NCBI RefSeq assembly: GCF_000259075.1
Contig: NZ_AJKI01000002.1
Span: 186,001 to 250,000, forward strand
Source of the DNA: Marinilabilia salmonicolor JCM 21150
Lineage (GTDB): Bacteria > Bacteroidota > Bacteroidia > Bacteroidales > Marinilabiliaceae
Length of the DNA: 64,000 bases
Reading direction: 5' to 3'
Shown: positions 26,096-34,238 of the stretch, one piece after another
Numbering within the stretch: position 1 is the stretch's first letter
How the letters are laid out: the number at the start of each line of letters is the position of its first letter
Translations under genes and position numbers: made by a program
Notes under the pieces: generated by a model
Told to the model about the DNA's origin: nothing
The model's input: the letters and a program-made list of their open reading frames with translations, nothing else
The model's database searches: none

Positions 26096-26108
26096 GTTTA
26101 CACCTTTC

Positions 26109-26128
26109 CTGTCTTATTTATAAGGCAG
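26109..26128. repeat. Small palindrome beside the symporter gene stop
   Basis: CCTGTCTTAT and ATAAGGCAGG pair around TT, with one G-T pair. It is a relative of the perfect palindrome at 18636-18659 and could form a weak hairpin downstream of the minus-strand symporter gene. Confidence 0.45.
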
Positions 26129-26135
26129 GGTAAAA

Positions 26136-27524
26136 CTACTTCTCTGCTTCCCTTCTCCGCTCAAGTTCCGCTATAATTTCATCCATTTTACTATCGCTCA
26201 GCTTATAGAAAATCATAATTGCACCCGAAATAAGCGCTGCAATTCCAGGGACAAAACTCATCATATATTTGATACCTTCAATAGTTTCGGGAGTTTGAGC
26301 AACATTTGCTTCAAAACCAAAAAACGCCAGTAGCCATAAAGTAATGGAGCCTCCAAGAGTCCATCCAAGCTTTTGGGACATACTTGAGGCAGAAAACACC
26401 AACCCGGTGGCGCGACGACCTGTTTTGTACTGTGAATAATCAGCAGCATCAGCATACATCGACCACATTAACGGGAAAATAATTCCTGCGCAAAAACTAA
26501 TAAGTGCCTGCAAAAAATAGATAAAGAAATAATTTTCGCGATTGCAGAAATAGAAAACAACACTCAGCGCTGCAGCCATAAACATGGCGTACATAAAAGT
26601 TTTTCTCTTCCCGATGCGTGCAGAGACTGGCTTGGCCATAATAACCCCCAGCATATTGGTTGCCTGACCAAGAAAAAGATAAAGCGTACTATAAGCAAAG
26701 GAAGCTGAGAAAATAGAAACCGCCGTTTCGTCCACCACATAATACTTAAAGTAATACATGGCCACGCCGTCCCGCACTGAATTAAAGATCAAGGTCATCA
26801 CTCCGGCCCCCAGAATTACGAACCAGGGGATGTTGCCCAAAAGGTTTTTGAAATCTTCTTTTAAACTGCTTTCCTGATTTTTGGGTGGCTTGATCCGCTC
26901 GCGCGTCCATGAAAAAGTCAACAGGAAAAAGCCAACAGCAATAATCCCAATAACTACCATGGTTAGCTGATAAGAAACCTCCACGCCCACATTCACAATA
27001 TTGTTGAAAAAGTCCACGGTGGGCTGAAAAACAGCCACCACAAGCAGACTACCCCCAAAGGCAAAAACCATCCTGTAGGAAGCAAAGCTGGTTCGTTCGT
27101 CAGATTTTGCGGTCATCACCCCCAGAAGGCTCGCGTAAGGCACATTAATGGCCGTATAAGCCATCATCATCAGGGTGTAAGTAATGTAAGCATATACAAT
27201 TTTGCCATTCATACTCAAATCAGGAGTAGTAAAAAGCAACACTCCAATAATGGCAAATGGGGCTGCAATCCATAAAAGATAGGGACGGAATTTCCCCCAA
27301 CGGGTGTTGGTGCGGTCACCAATAATCCCCATAATGGGATCGTTGGCCGTGTCCCAGATACGTGTCACTAAAAACATTGTTCCGGCAGCAGCAGCCGGAA
27401 TACCAAACACATCAGTATAAAAAATTGCCAGATAAAAAGTAAAAATCTTCCAGTACATGGAGGATGCGGCATCACCAAATCCGTAACCAATTTTTTCTCT
27501 GAGTTTTATTACAGTAGAACTCAT
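26136..27524 (-). CDS. GPH-family sugar:cation symporter of the mannan locus
   Basis: The 462-residue product is a 12-helix major-facilitator protein of the glycoside-pentoside-hexuronide group, acting in the inner membrane. The N-terminal EKIGYGFGDAASSMYWKIF, the loop after helix 2 with TRIWDTANDPIMGIIGDRT, and DERTSFASYRM after helix 4 are the family's diagnostic segments. It is the last gene of the minus-strand unit GH27-GH26-GH130-epimerase-symporter. In characterised mannan loci the matching transporter imports beta-1,4-mannobiose or mannosyl-glucose, and I infer that here. A 118-base gap separates it from the epimerase gene. The repeat block at 25946-26128 lies downstream. Confidence 0.88.
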   Translation of the reverse strand: MSSTVIKLREKIGYGFGDAASSMYWKIFTFYLAIFYTDVFGIPAAAAGTMFLVTRIWDTANDPIMGIIGDRTNTRWGKFRPYLLWIAAPFAIIGVLLFTTPDLSMNGKIVYAYITYTLMMMAYTAINVPYASLLGVMTAKSDERTSFASYRMVFAFGGSLLVVAVFQPTVDFFNNIVNVGVEVSYQLTMVVIGIIAVGFFLLTFSWTRERIKPPKNQESSLKEDFKNLLGNIPWFVILGAGVMTLIFNSVRDGVAMYYFKYYVVDETAVSIFSASFAYSTLYLFLGQATNMLGVIMAKPVSARIGKRKTFMYAMFMAAALSVVFYFCNRENYFFIYFLQALISFCAGIIFPLMWSMYADAADYSQYKTGRRATGLVFSASSMSQKLGWTLGGSITLWLLAFFGFEANVAQTPETIEGIKYMMSFVPGIAALISGAIMIFYKLSDSKMDEIIAELERRREAEK

Positions 27525-27642
27525 CTGTCTATTTGCTTTAGATTAAAATCATGTTGTTTTTCGTTTAACCTGCCAAGGTCGGCTTCAACCAGCACTTTGA
27601 AAATAATTATTTCAGGCATAATTAGCTGATAACTAATTCCTG

Positions 27643-28851
27643 CTAATTGGCTTCAGGGAGCCTTTTGATTCGTTCAATACTTTCAATGAGTGCCCTGGTA
27701 TTGTGATAAGGACATTTCCAGAAACCGACTTTTACCTCATTTGGTAATGGCTTACCATCTTCACCGATTAGTCCAAACCAACCCCCGTTTTCATGATCAA
27801 TCACATGCTCTTTGATGTATTGCCAGATTTTCAGAAACATCTTGTAAAAGTGCTCATTTCCTGAGTGTCCGTAAGCGTCGAGTAATCCAACCATGGCTTC
27901 TCCCTGCACCCACCAGTGACGATCGGTGTGCATTTTCCCCTCGTCAAAATCGTATTCGTAAAGCAACGAGTTGTCATCAGCCATCCCTTCGTTCATGACC
28001 GCTTCCACCATCTTCAGGGTTTTCTGTTGCGATTCTCTCAACAAATCAGAATCACCAACAAGTTCGGCCGCCTCATTGATCAACCAGGCTCCTTCTATGT
28101 CGTGTCCGTAGGAGATCATATTACTCTGCACCATCCAGTCGATATCGAAAAAGAGATGCAAATGACCGGTTTGGTTGTTCAGGATTTTATCCAGAAAAAC
28201 GCGAATCAGAGACTTCATCCGGTCTTTTAATTTATCATTCTTCCAAACTCTGAAAAGATTGGAGTAGGGCTCCAGAATGTGGAGATGCGTATTCATGCTT
28301 TTAGGACTGTTGGCATCCTTGGCACTCAGTCGCATGTCGTCCAAAGATTGCCAGTCGGCAGATAAAGCCTCCAGGTAACCTCCATGAACAGAATCATGAC
28401 TGTGCTGCTCAATAAGATCAAACAGTTTTATCGCGAAATCCAGACTCTCCTGTTTACCGGTGGCTTTGAAATACTCTGCGAGACCATAAATACCAAAGCC
28501 CTGACCATAAATCTGCTTGCGGGAATTGGAAACGGAACCCTTATAATCAACAGCCCACACCAGACCCCCGTTCTCCTTATCCCAAAAGTGAGATGTCAGA
28601 TAATTGTAGGCGCGATGGGCCAACTGCAAATACTCCTCCTTCTTCAAAAAATTATACGCCAAAGAAAAAGACCAAAGAATACGGGCATTTAAAACCAATC
28701 CTTTATCGGCTCCGGGCACTTTTTTTCCCCGGGTATCTACTTCCCCGGCAAAACCTCCAAACTCGTCATCCACAGCATGCGAAGACCAAAAGTCAAGAAT
28801 ACTGGTAAGCTCCTGATGCAGTTCGGTTATTAACTGTTGATTATTTCCCAT
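27643..28851 (-). CDS. AGE-family mannobiose/cellobiose 2-epimerase
   Basis: The 402-residue product is an (alpha/alpha)6-barrel epimerase of the N-acylglucosamine/cellobiose 2-epimerase family. Expected active-site histidines are visible: His189 in NTHLHILEPY, His250 in YGHDIEGAWL and His383 in KCPYHNTRA. The last two correspond in context to the catalytic pair of cellobiose 2-epimerases. RHWWVQGEAMVGLLDAY is another family block. Position next to a GH130 mannosylglucose phosphorylase and GH26 mannanases indicates the substrate beta-1,4-mannobiose, converted to mannosyl-glucose for the phosphorylase. There is no signal peptide, so it is cytoplasmic. Its start lies 13 bases from the upstream GH130 stop, so they are co-transcribed. 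Confidence 0.92.
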   Translation of the reverse strand: MGNNQQLITELHQELTSILDFWSSHAVDDEFGGFAGEVDTRGKKVPGADKGLVLNARILWSFSLAYNFLKKEEYLQLAHRAYNYLTSHFWDKENGGLVWAVDYKGSVSNSRKQIYGQGFGIYGLAEYFKATGKQESLDFAIKLFDLIEQHSHDSVHGGYLEALSADWQSLDDMRLSAKDANSPKSMNTHLHILEPYSNLFRVWKNDKLKDRMKSLIRVFLDKILNNQTGHLHLFFDIDWMVQSNMISYGHDIEGAWLINEAAELVGDSDLLRESQQKTLKMVEAVMNEGMADDNSLLYEYDFDEGKMHTDRHWWVQGEAMVGLLDAYGHSGNEHFYKMFLKIWQYIKEHVIDHENGGWFGLIGEDGKPLPNEVKVGFWKCPYHNTRALIESIERIKRLPEAN

Positions 28852-28864
28852 TATAATCTAATAT

Positions 28865-30043
28865 TTAACCTTTCATAAAGGCCTTATTCCTATCTATCAG
28901 CTCATTAATATTCTCTACCGAGCCCGCACTGTGAAATTTATCCTGCGGTGAATTCACACAATAATCCACCAGTTGATCAATGGTAGAAGTCGCTACATGC
29001 ATACGAGTATCCGACGAAGCATAATAGAGGAAAACTTTTCCGTCATCATCGGCAATCCAACCATTGGCAAACAGCACATTAGAAACATCACCCACACGCT
29101 CCTTTTTAATCGGCCCCATGAAGTGTCCGACAGGTTTATAGGTCACAACCCATGGCTTCTCCAGGTCGGTCATAAACATATAAAGCGTGTAACGCAGACC
29201 TGCAGCAGTATTTCGCACCCCATGTGCCAGTTGCAGCCATCCCTTATCTGTACGAATGGGAGCAGGTCCCAAACCATTTTTTACTTCATATATGGTATGA
29301 TACCGCTTTCCATCAACAATAATCTCTTCTTTCACCTCCGGATGCTCAATATCATCAGCTAAGCCGAAGCCAATACCACCACCTTTTCCCGTATCGATGA
29401 ATCCATCCTGAGGACGTGTATAAAACGCATACTTACCATCAATAAAGTGAGGAAACAAAACCACATTACGTTGTTGCCCGCTGGTAGATTTAAGGTCCGG
29501 CAAACGCTCCCAGTTCATCAGGTCTTTAGTACGGGCAATGCCAGCTGCGGCCACAGCACTACTGGTATCTCCATCAGGTGCATTGGGATCTTTACGCTCG
29601 GTACAAAAAACACCATATACATAACCATCGTCGTGCTTTGTCAGACGCATATCATAGACGTTGGTATCCGGCACATCATTTTGCGGAAGTGTAATGGGGC
29701 GATCCCAGAAACGAAAGTTATCCACCCCATTAGGACTCTCGGCAACGGCAAAGAAAGATTTACGATCATTCCCTTCGGTTCGAACCGCCAAAACATACTT
29801 GCCCTGCCACTTAATAGCTCCCGCATTAAAGGCAGCATTGAACCCGATACGCTCCATAAAGCGGGGATTGGTTTCCGGATTCAAATCAAAGCGCCAATGC
29901 AATGGCACGTGATCACGGGTAAGGATTGGGTGCTTGTACCTGTTAAAAATCCCGTTGGTGCTAAACACCTCCTCATTGGAACGCGAAAGCAATGCCTCAT
30001 GCTCTTTACTTATGCGCTCAAATCTTTCTTCAAACAAACTCAT
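28865..30043 (-). CDS. GH130 beta-1,4-mannosyl-glucose phosphorylase
   Basis: The enzyme would phosphorolyse 4-O-beta-D-mannosyl-D-glucose to mannose 1-phosphate and glucose in the cytoplasm. The 392-residue length matches the GH130_1 enzyme of Bacteroides fragilis. The N-terminal [23 protein letters not shown] and the [18 protein letters not shown] segment are typical of GH130_1. The general acid Asp131 lies in [31 protein letters not shown] lines the phosphate side. There is no signal peptide. The neighbouring epimerase supplies its substrate, and the two genes are 13 bases apart. GH130_2 enzymes acting on longer mannooligosaccharides are the main alternative; the sequence start and the epimerase argue for GH130_1. 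Confidence 0.93.
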   Translation of the reverse strand: MSLFEERFERISKEHEALLSRSNEEVFSTNGIFNRYKHPILTRDHVPLHWRFDLNPETNPRFMERIGFNAAFNAGAIKWQGKYVLAVRTEGNDRKSFFAVAESPNGVDNFRFWDRPITLPQNDVPDTNVYDMRLTKHDDGYVYGVFCTERKDPNAPDGDTSSAVAAAGIARTKDLMNWERLPDLKSTSGQQRNVVLFPHFIDGKYAFYTRPQDGFIDTGKGGGIGFGLADDIEHPEVKEEIIVDGKRYHTIYEVKNGLGPAPIRTDKGWLQLAHGVRNTAAGLRYTLYMFMTDLEKPWVVTYKPVGHFMGPIKKERVGDVSNVLFANGWIADDDGKVFLYYASSDTRMHVATSTIDQLVDYCVNSPQDKFHSAGSVENINELIDRNKAFMKG

Positions 30044-30076
30044 ACTTCTTCCTGGTAAATATCGTTAAGTGGTCAA

Positions 30077-31183
30077 TTATTTCTTTTTGAACTCATTCCA
30101 ATCCTCAAGGAGCCAAATCTGCTCATTCGAAACAAACGCTTTAAAATCAGCTTCCGAAGGATGCCCCGCATAGCTGCTGAAAAAATGAGTGGTATCTGCA
30201 TTGCGCCACAGCATCACATAGGCAATCTGAGAGGCCACCTCACTTTGCAAAAACGAAGGTCCCAGTTTTTGGGTAAACCATTTATCATCGATTACTTTAT
30301 TCAGCCCTGATTCCGTAAAAGCGGCAACTTTACCGACTTTGTTTGCATAGCTTACAACAATTTCCAGCTTTTTAGTAGCTGCATTCACATTCACAGATCC
30401 TTCTCTGAAATCCCCATAATTATCCATTCCGATGACATCCACAATATCGTCACCCGGATACCATGTCAGGTATTCCTCCTCAGTATTAAACCGATTATCC
30501 GGGGAATAAGCAGTCAGGAAATCCAGTCCTTTTTCATTCTTCAGATACTCCACGGTAAAACGAAACAGCACTTTAAACTCTTCAGAAGAGCACAAAGTGC
30601 TTCCCCACCAGAACCAGCCCCCATCCATTTCGTGCCAGGGACGGAAAATAAAAGGAACTTGTTGCCCGTCTTTTGTTTTCAATGATGTGAAAAACGCAGC
30701 CACAGCATCCAGCTGTTTTTTGAATGCCTCATGGTGACTACCACCCGGTATAATATGTTCCACTACTCTCTGATCTGTATCCCAGGCACTTTTGGTTGTA
30801 TCCACTGCACTGTATGGATGCCAGCTGAAAGTGATAACAGCTCCTTTTTCATGACCTCTGAGTACAAACTGTCGCATTTTGTCAAAAGGTACGCTGTCCA
30901 GATTTACCGAATGTCCAAGTTCTATGCCCCCGAGTTCCCAACCAAATAAGGCCGGATAATCACCTGCTGCTTCTTTGGTATCTGACCGGCCTTCTTCATA
31001 AGCCCAGTTCACGCCATACGCGAGATCATCCTGATGCCCAAATAGAACACCATTGTCACCTAAAGATTTCAACTGTTCAAAGAGCATATTTACCGGAGAC
31101 TCCTGATCCTCTATCAATGGTCTTGAGACGCAGGATGCAAATAATGCCCCTGTAAGAATTAGTGTGAGAAATTTCTTCATCAT
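30077..31183 (-). CDS. GH26 beta-mannanase, lipoprotein
   Basis: The 368-residue product has a lipoprotein signal (KFLTLILTGALFASC, Cys18) and a single GH26 catalytic barrel. The acid/base is Glu185 in FRPWHEMDGGWFWWG and the nucleophile is Glu291 in AAFTESGL. The HQDDLAYGVNW and WHPYSAVD segments belong to the -1/-2 subsites of the family. It would cut beta-1,4-mannan or mannooligosaccharides, probably releasing mannobiose, facing either the periplasm or the cell surface. No EDDD-type surface export signal follows the Cys (VSRPLIED), so a periplasmic face is more likely. It lies between GH27 and GH130 genes in one unit with gaps of about 34 bases. Confidence 0.93.
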   Translation of the reverse strand: MMKKFLTLILTGALFASCVSRPLIEDQESPVNMLFEQLKSLGDNGVLFGHQDDLAYGVNWAYEEGRSDTKEAAGDYPALFGWELGGIELGHSVNLDSVPFDKMRQFVLRGHEKGAVITFSWHPYSAVDTTKSAWDTDQRVVEHIIPGGSHHEAFKKQLDAVAAFFTSLKTKDGQQVPFIFRPWHEMDGGWFWWGSTLCSSEEFKVLFRFTVEYLKNEKGLDFLTAYSPDNRFNTEEEYLTWYPGDDIVDVIGMDNYGDFREGSVNVNAATKKLEIVVSYANKVGKVAAFTESGLNKVIDDKWFTQKLGPSFLQSEVASQIAYVMLWRNADTTHFFSSYAGHPSEADFKAFVSNEQIWLLEDWNEFKKK

Positions 31184-31217
31184 TTTTTAACAATAACATT
31201 ATCAACAAAATATCAGA

Positions 31218-32432
31218 CTACTCTACCGGGATAAGACGCAACATAATCACGTCGTGAGAAGGTACTGTTCCTTTAAATGCCTTTTCAGTTTTACCCTCAC
31301 TTTTCTTCGTCCAAAGATTGCGCATGGCATAAGTAATCTCCTCAAATCTGGCTTCATAACCAAAAATCTCATCCACCACATTCTCCTTTTTCCAGTCAAA
31401 CCTCAATCTGACATCCTCCTGACCACGATTGAAAAAACAAACAGCCCATTCACCATTATCCAGTGGTTTGAACCAGGTTTCCAGACTGTCCTCACTACCA
31501 TACTTAAAGCCCTGTACACCGAGTGAATCCTGATCAACGGCAATGACCTCATCGTTGGTCAGAATCTCTATTGTTTCAGGAGTCATATCGCGCAGGTCAT
31601 TTCCGGAAATCAGAGGGGCGGCAAGCATTGCCCACATAGAAAAGTGAGCGCGATCCTCATTTACCGGCATACCGTTGCCTACTTCAAGCATATCAGGATC
31701 ATTCCAGTGACCCGGACCTGCATATTTTCTCAAACCATCCTGCATATCCAGGATACGGGTTACGCCCCATGAATAATAACCACCATGATCATGTTTGCAA
31801 TCCCAGCAAAGGTAAATGTCACCGGTAGTCCGCCACATATGGCCGACATCCCCGGCCCACTCCCAGGGTTGATTGTCACCCCATTCGCACATACTAAAAA
31901 AAATGGGGCGTCCGGCCTTGTAAAGAGCATCGCGCATGGTAGAATATGCACCAATCGGATTCACATTCTCGGTGTTACACCAGTCGTATTTCAGATAATC
32001 AATGCCCCATTCTGCATATTGAAGTGCATCCTGATACTCATAACCGCGACTGCCCGGGTATCCGGCGCAAGTTTTGGTTCCGGCGTCGGAGTAAATTCCC
32101 AACTTCAGACCTTTGGAATGTACATAGTCGGCCAAAGCCTTCATTCCATTTGGAAATTTGGCAGAATCGGCATAAATAAATCCAAGGCTGTCGCGGCCTC
32201 CATGCCAACAGTCATCAATCACCACATATTCGTATCCGGCATCTTTCATTCCGCTTTCCACCATAGCATCAGCAATGCCACGAATCATCTCTTCATTTAC
32301 ATCACAGGCGAACTTATTCCAGCTGTTCCAGCCCATGGGAGGAGTGTCTGCCAATCCTTCAAATTTTTGGGCCTGTACACCCATTCCAATAAATAAAACG
32401 ACGGCCAAAAGCCAGGAGTTTTTGATTTTCAT
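31218..32432 (-). CDS. GH27 alpha-galactosidase
   Basis: The 404-residue product has a signal peptide (SWLLAVVLFIGMGVQAQ) and the GH27 fold. The start is DTPPMGWNSWNKFACDVNE, followed by YVVIDDCWHGGRDS. The nucleophile is Asp150 in YLKYDWCN and the acid/base Asp205 in WRTTGDIYLCWD. A C-terminal beta-sandwich (about residues 305-404) closes the protein. It would remove alpha-1,6-galactosyl side groups from galactomannan or its oligosaccharides in the periplasm, opening the backbone for GH26. It is the first gene of the unit that continues through GH26, GH130, epimerase and symporter. A terminator for the preceding GH26 gene lies just upstream at 32641-32678. Confidence 0.93.
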   Translation of the reverse strand: MKIKNSWLLAVVLFIGMGVQAQKFEGLADTPPMGWNSWNKFACDVNEEMIRGIADAMVESGMKDAGYEYVVIDDCWHGGRDSLGFIYADSAKFPNGMKALADYVHSKGLKLGIYSDAGTKTCAGYPGSRGYEYQDALQYAEWGIDYLKYDWCNTENVNPIGAYSTMRDALYKAGRPIFFSMCEWGDNQPWEWAGDVGHMWRTTGDIYLCWDCKHDHGGYYSWGVTRILDMQDGLRKYAGPGHWNDPDMLEVGNGMPVNEDRAHFSMWAMLAAPLISGNDLRDMTPETIEILTNDEVIAVDQDSLGVQGFKYGSEDSLETWFKPLDNGEWAVCFFNRGQEDVRLRFDWKKENVVDEIFGYEARFEEITYAMRNLWTKKSEGKTEKAFKGTVPSHDVIMLRLIPVE

Positions 32433-32779
32433 GTCGCAAATAAAATAAAGACAATTACTACTGATAAATTTTCAACAAAATAGCAGATTTAAACACTCAG
32501 GGACAAGTACAATTATTTCAGTTACTTATACAATACAGGCTTTTTAATCGCCAACTGAGTAAGAGATATAAATCAAACACATAAACCCCTCATTTCACCA
32601 ATACATTTTAATCCTTTGTTTTTCAAAACTATCAAAACCCAAAAACCCTGAACCAGCTATAACATATCTGATCCAGGGCTTATTAAAACAACCAATACTA
32701 TTTTAAAACAGATTCATTATTTAGTGTCTATTCATAAGACTACATTTCGACAGTCTCAATGTGGTGGGTTATGCCTGTA
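32433..32779. other. Gap within the mannan locus between GH27 and the second GH26 gene
   Basis: It holds the terminator at 32641-32678 and, on the minus strand, a perfect -7 box TAGTTTTG (32624-32631) that might start the GH27 unit, though it lies 190 bases from the ATG. No gene is seen. Confidence 0.4.
32641..32678 (-). terminator. Terminator after the second GH26 gene
   Basis: On the minus strand an 11-bp stem (32678-32668 with 32656-32646, two G-T pairs) is followed by TTTTTGGGTTTT. It lies about 100 bases beyond the GH26 stop at 32780 and separates it from the GH27 unit. Confidence 0.7.
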
Positions 32780-34165
32780 TTATTTTAGATCGGGCATTTC
32801 ATCACGCGTAATTACAGCATCGTGTGAAAAAGCATCCTCCCACCACTCAACATTGGCATGTCCATGTGTGGGATCATCAAAAGCCACAGATTCAGTATCC
32901 ACGGTTCTATCATAATCGTACCATGGCATGAAGTAAGACCAAAAGGCACCACTATTCCATTGTTCGGAAATTTCAGCCACACTCCCGTTCTCACTCAGCG
33001 CGATCATTTTGGTGGGATAGGTCGTCTGAATTTCTTCAAACTGAGCCGCAATATTTTCGCCAGATCCATTATTATAAATATCACGACCAACAATGTCCAC
33101 ATACTCATCTCCGGGGTAAAAAGCATCATCTTTGGTCTGAGTGGTCCACACCCAGATCAAGTTATTCACCCCCTGCTGTTCGAAATACTCAAACATATAA
33201 ATCCATAGATTCCGATAAGCTTCGGCACCGTCATACCCCCACCAGAACCAGGCAGTGCCATTGTCATACTCGTAAATGTTACCGGCAGCTTCATGCAGTG
33301 GGCGCCAAACAACAGGTATATTCTTGTCTCTAAGTAATTTCAGATATCCTGCCATTTCTTCCAAATCGGCTTTCACAATCTCATTCTCCCAGGTCCCCTC
33401 AACCAAAGCATTGGCCGCACTAAACTCTGTATCCTCCGAATAAGTCGAAAATTGATTGTTATCCGTCACCCCCTCTGATGGGGGAACATTCCAATGCCAG
33501 CAGGCACTTACAATACCGTTATTGGCCCACCAATCTTCTACCACCTGCGTATCATTGTAATCAATCCAGTTGGCAGGCGACCAGTTCAAATGAATATAAT
33601 CGAAAGTATTCATGGCAGGATATTTCCCTGTGTGCTTATAGACCCAGTCGGCTTCGTTGGTATTCCAGCTCACATTGGCCACAGCCCCGGAAATAATCTT
33701 CATGCCATAATTCTCTTTCAGGAAATTATAAACATTTTGAGCCTCCTGCGATGGATTGGCTACCACCAGATCCGCACTAATCTCCACCGGCTGGGACGCT
33801 GCCTCAGTTGTAAAGCTAAATTCCACCGCGCTTTCAGAAGGTACTCCGGAGGTATTTTTTACTGCTCTGGCAGGGACATTTATCGTATATTCCTTCCCTT
33901 TTTCAAGTATCTCTTCAATCATTACTTTGGTCAGATGGGATGAAGCATCTGCCGACTCACCGTTAATGGTAATACCGTGATTTTCAATAAGCGTAATCAC
34001 CTCATCATAGGTCAATGATACCTCAGAGGATACCGTCACCTCTTCTGAACCATCAGCAGGGGTAGAGGACACAAACAAAGGTGGAACTTTTGGGGTTTCT
34101 GAATCACTGGAACAACCGGAAAAAGAAATAAGAATTGCTAAAATCAAAAATAAACTTCTCAGCAT
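32780..34165 (-). CDS. GH26 beta-mannanase with N-terminal Ig-like domain, lipoprotein
   Basis: The 461-residue product has a lipoprotein signal (FLILAILISFSGC, Cys18). A bacterial Ig-like domain follows (Big_5 type, residues 28-120: FVSSTPADGSEEVTVSSEVSL, ending FSFTTE). A GH26 barrel follows from about residue 130, with acid/base Glu292 in VVWRPLHEAAG and nucleophile Glu392 in MIALSENGS. The aromatic segment TAWFWWGYDGAEAYRNLW lies by the active site. The short serine/aspartate run after the Cys (SSDSE) and the Ig spacer suit a surface endo-mannanase. It follows the two surface glycan-binding proteins, separated from them by a hairpin at 34186-34219. It is a different GH26 subtype from the one at 30077. 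Confidence 0.93.
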   Translation of the reverse strand: MLRSLFLILAILISFSGCSSDSETPKVPPLFVSSTPADGSEEVTVSSEVSLTYDEVITLIENHGITINGESADASSHLTKVMIEEILEKGKEYTINVPARAVKNTSGVPSESAVEFSFTTEAASQPVEISADLVVANPSQEAQNVYNFLKENYGMKIISGAVANVSWNTNEADWVYKHTGKYPAMNTFDYIHLNWSPANWIDYNDTQVVEDWWANNGIVSACWHWNVPPSEGVTDNNQFSTYSEDTEFSAANALVEGTWENEIVKADLEEMAGYLKLLRDKNIPVVWRPLHEAAGNIYEYDNGTAWFWWGYDGAEAYRNLWIYMFEYFEQQGVNNLIWVWTTQTKDDAFYPGDEYVDIVGRDIYNNGSGENIAAQFEEIQTTYPTKMIALSENGSVAEISEQWNSGAFWSYFMPWYDYDRTVDTESVAFDDPTHGHANVEWWEDAFSHDAVITRDEMPDLK

Positions 34166-34181
34166 ACCCTAATATATTTTA

Positions 34182-34219
34182 TAAAAGAAGCGGCCACCGC
34201 AGGAAGCAGGGCCGCTTCT
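34182..34219 (-). terminator. Intercistronic hairpin between SGBP and GH26 genes
   Basis: A perfect 10-bp stem (34219-34210 with 34195-34186 on the minus strand) is followed by TTTTAT. It sits in the 73-base gap before the GH26 gene and should attenuate or partly end transcription from the SusC side. Confidence 0.75.
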
Positions 34220-34238
34220 TAACCATCAAATCATTTTT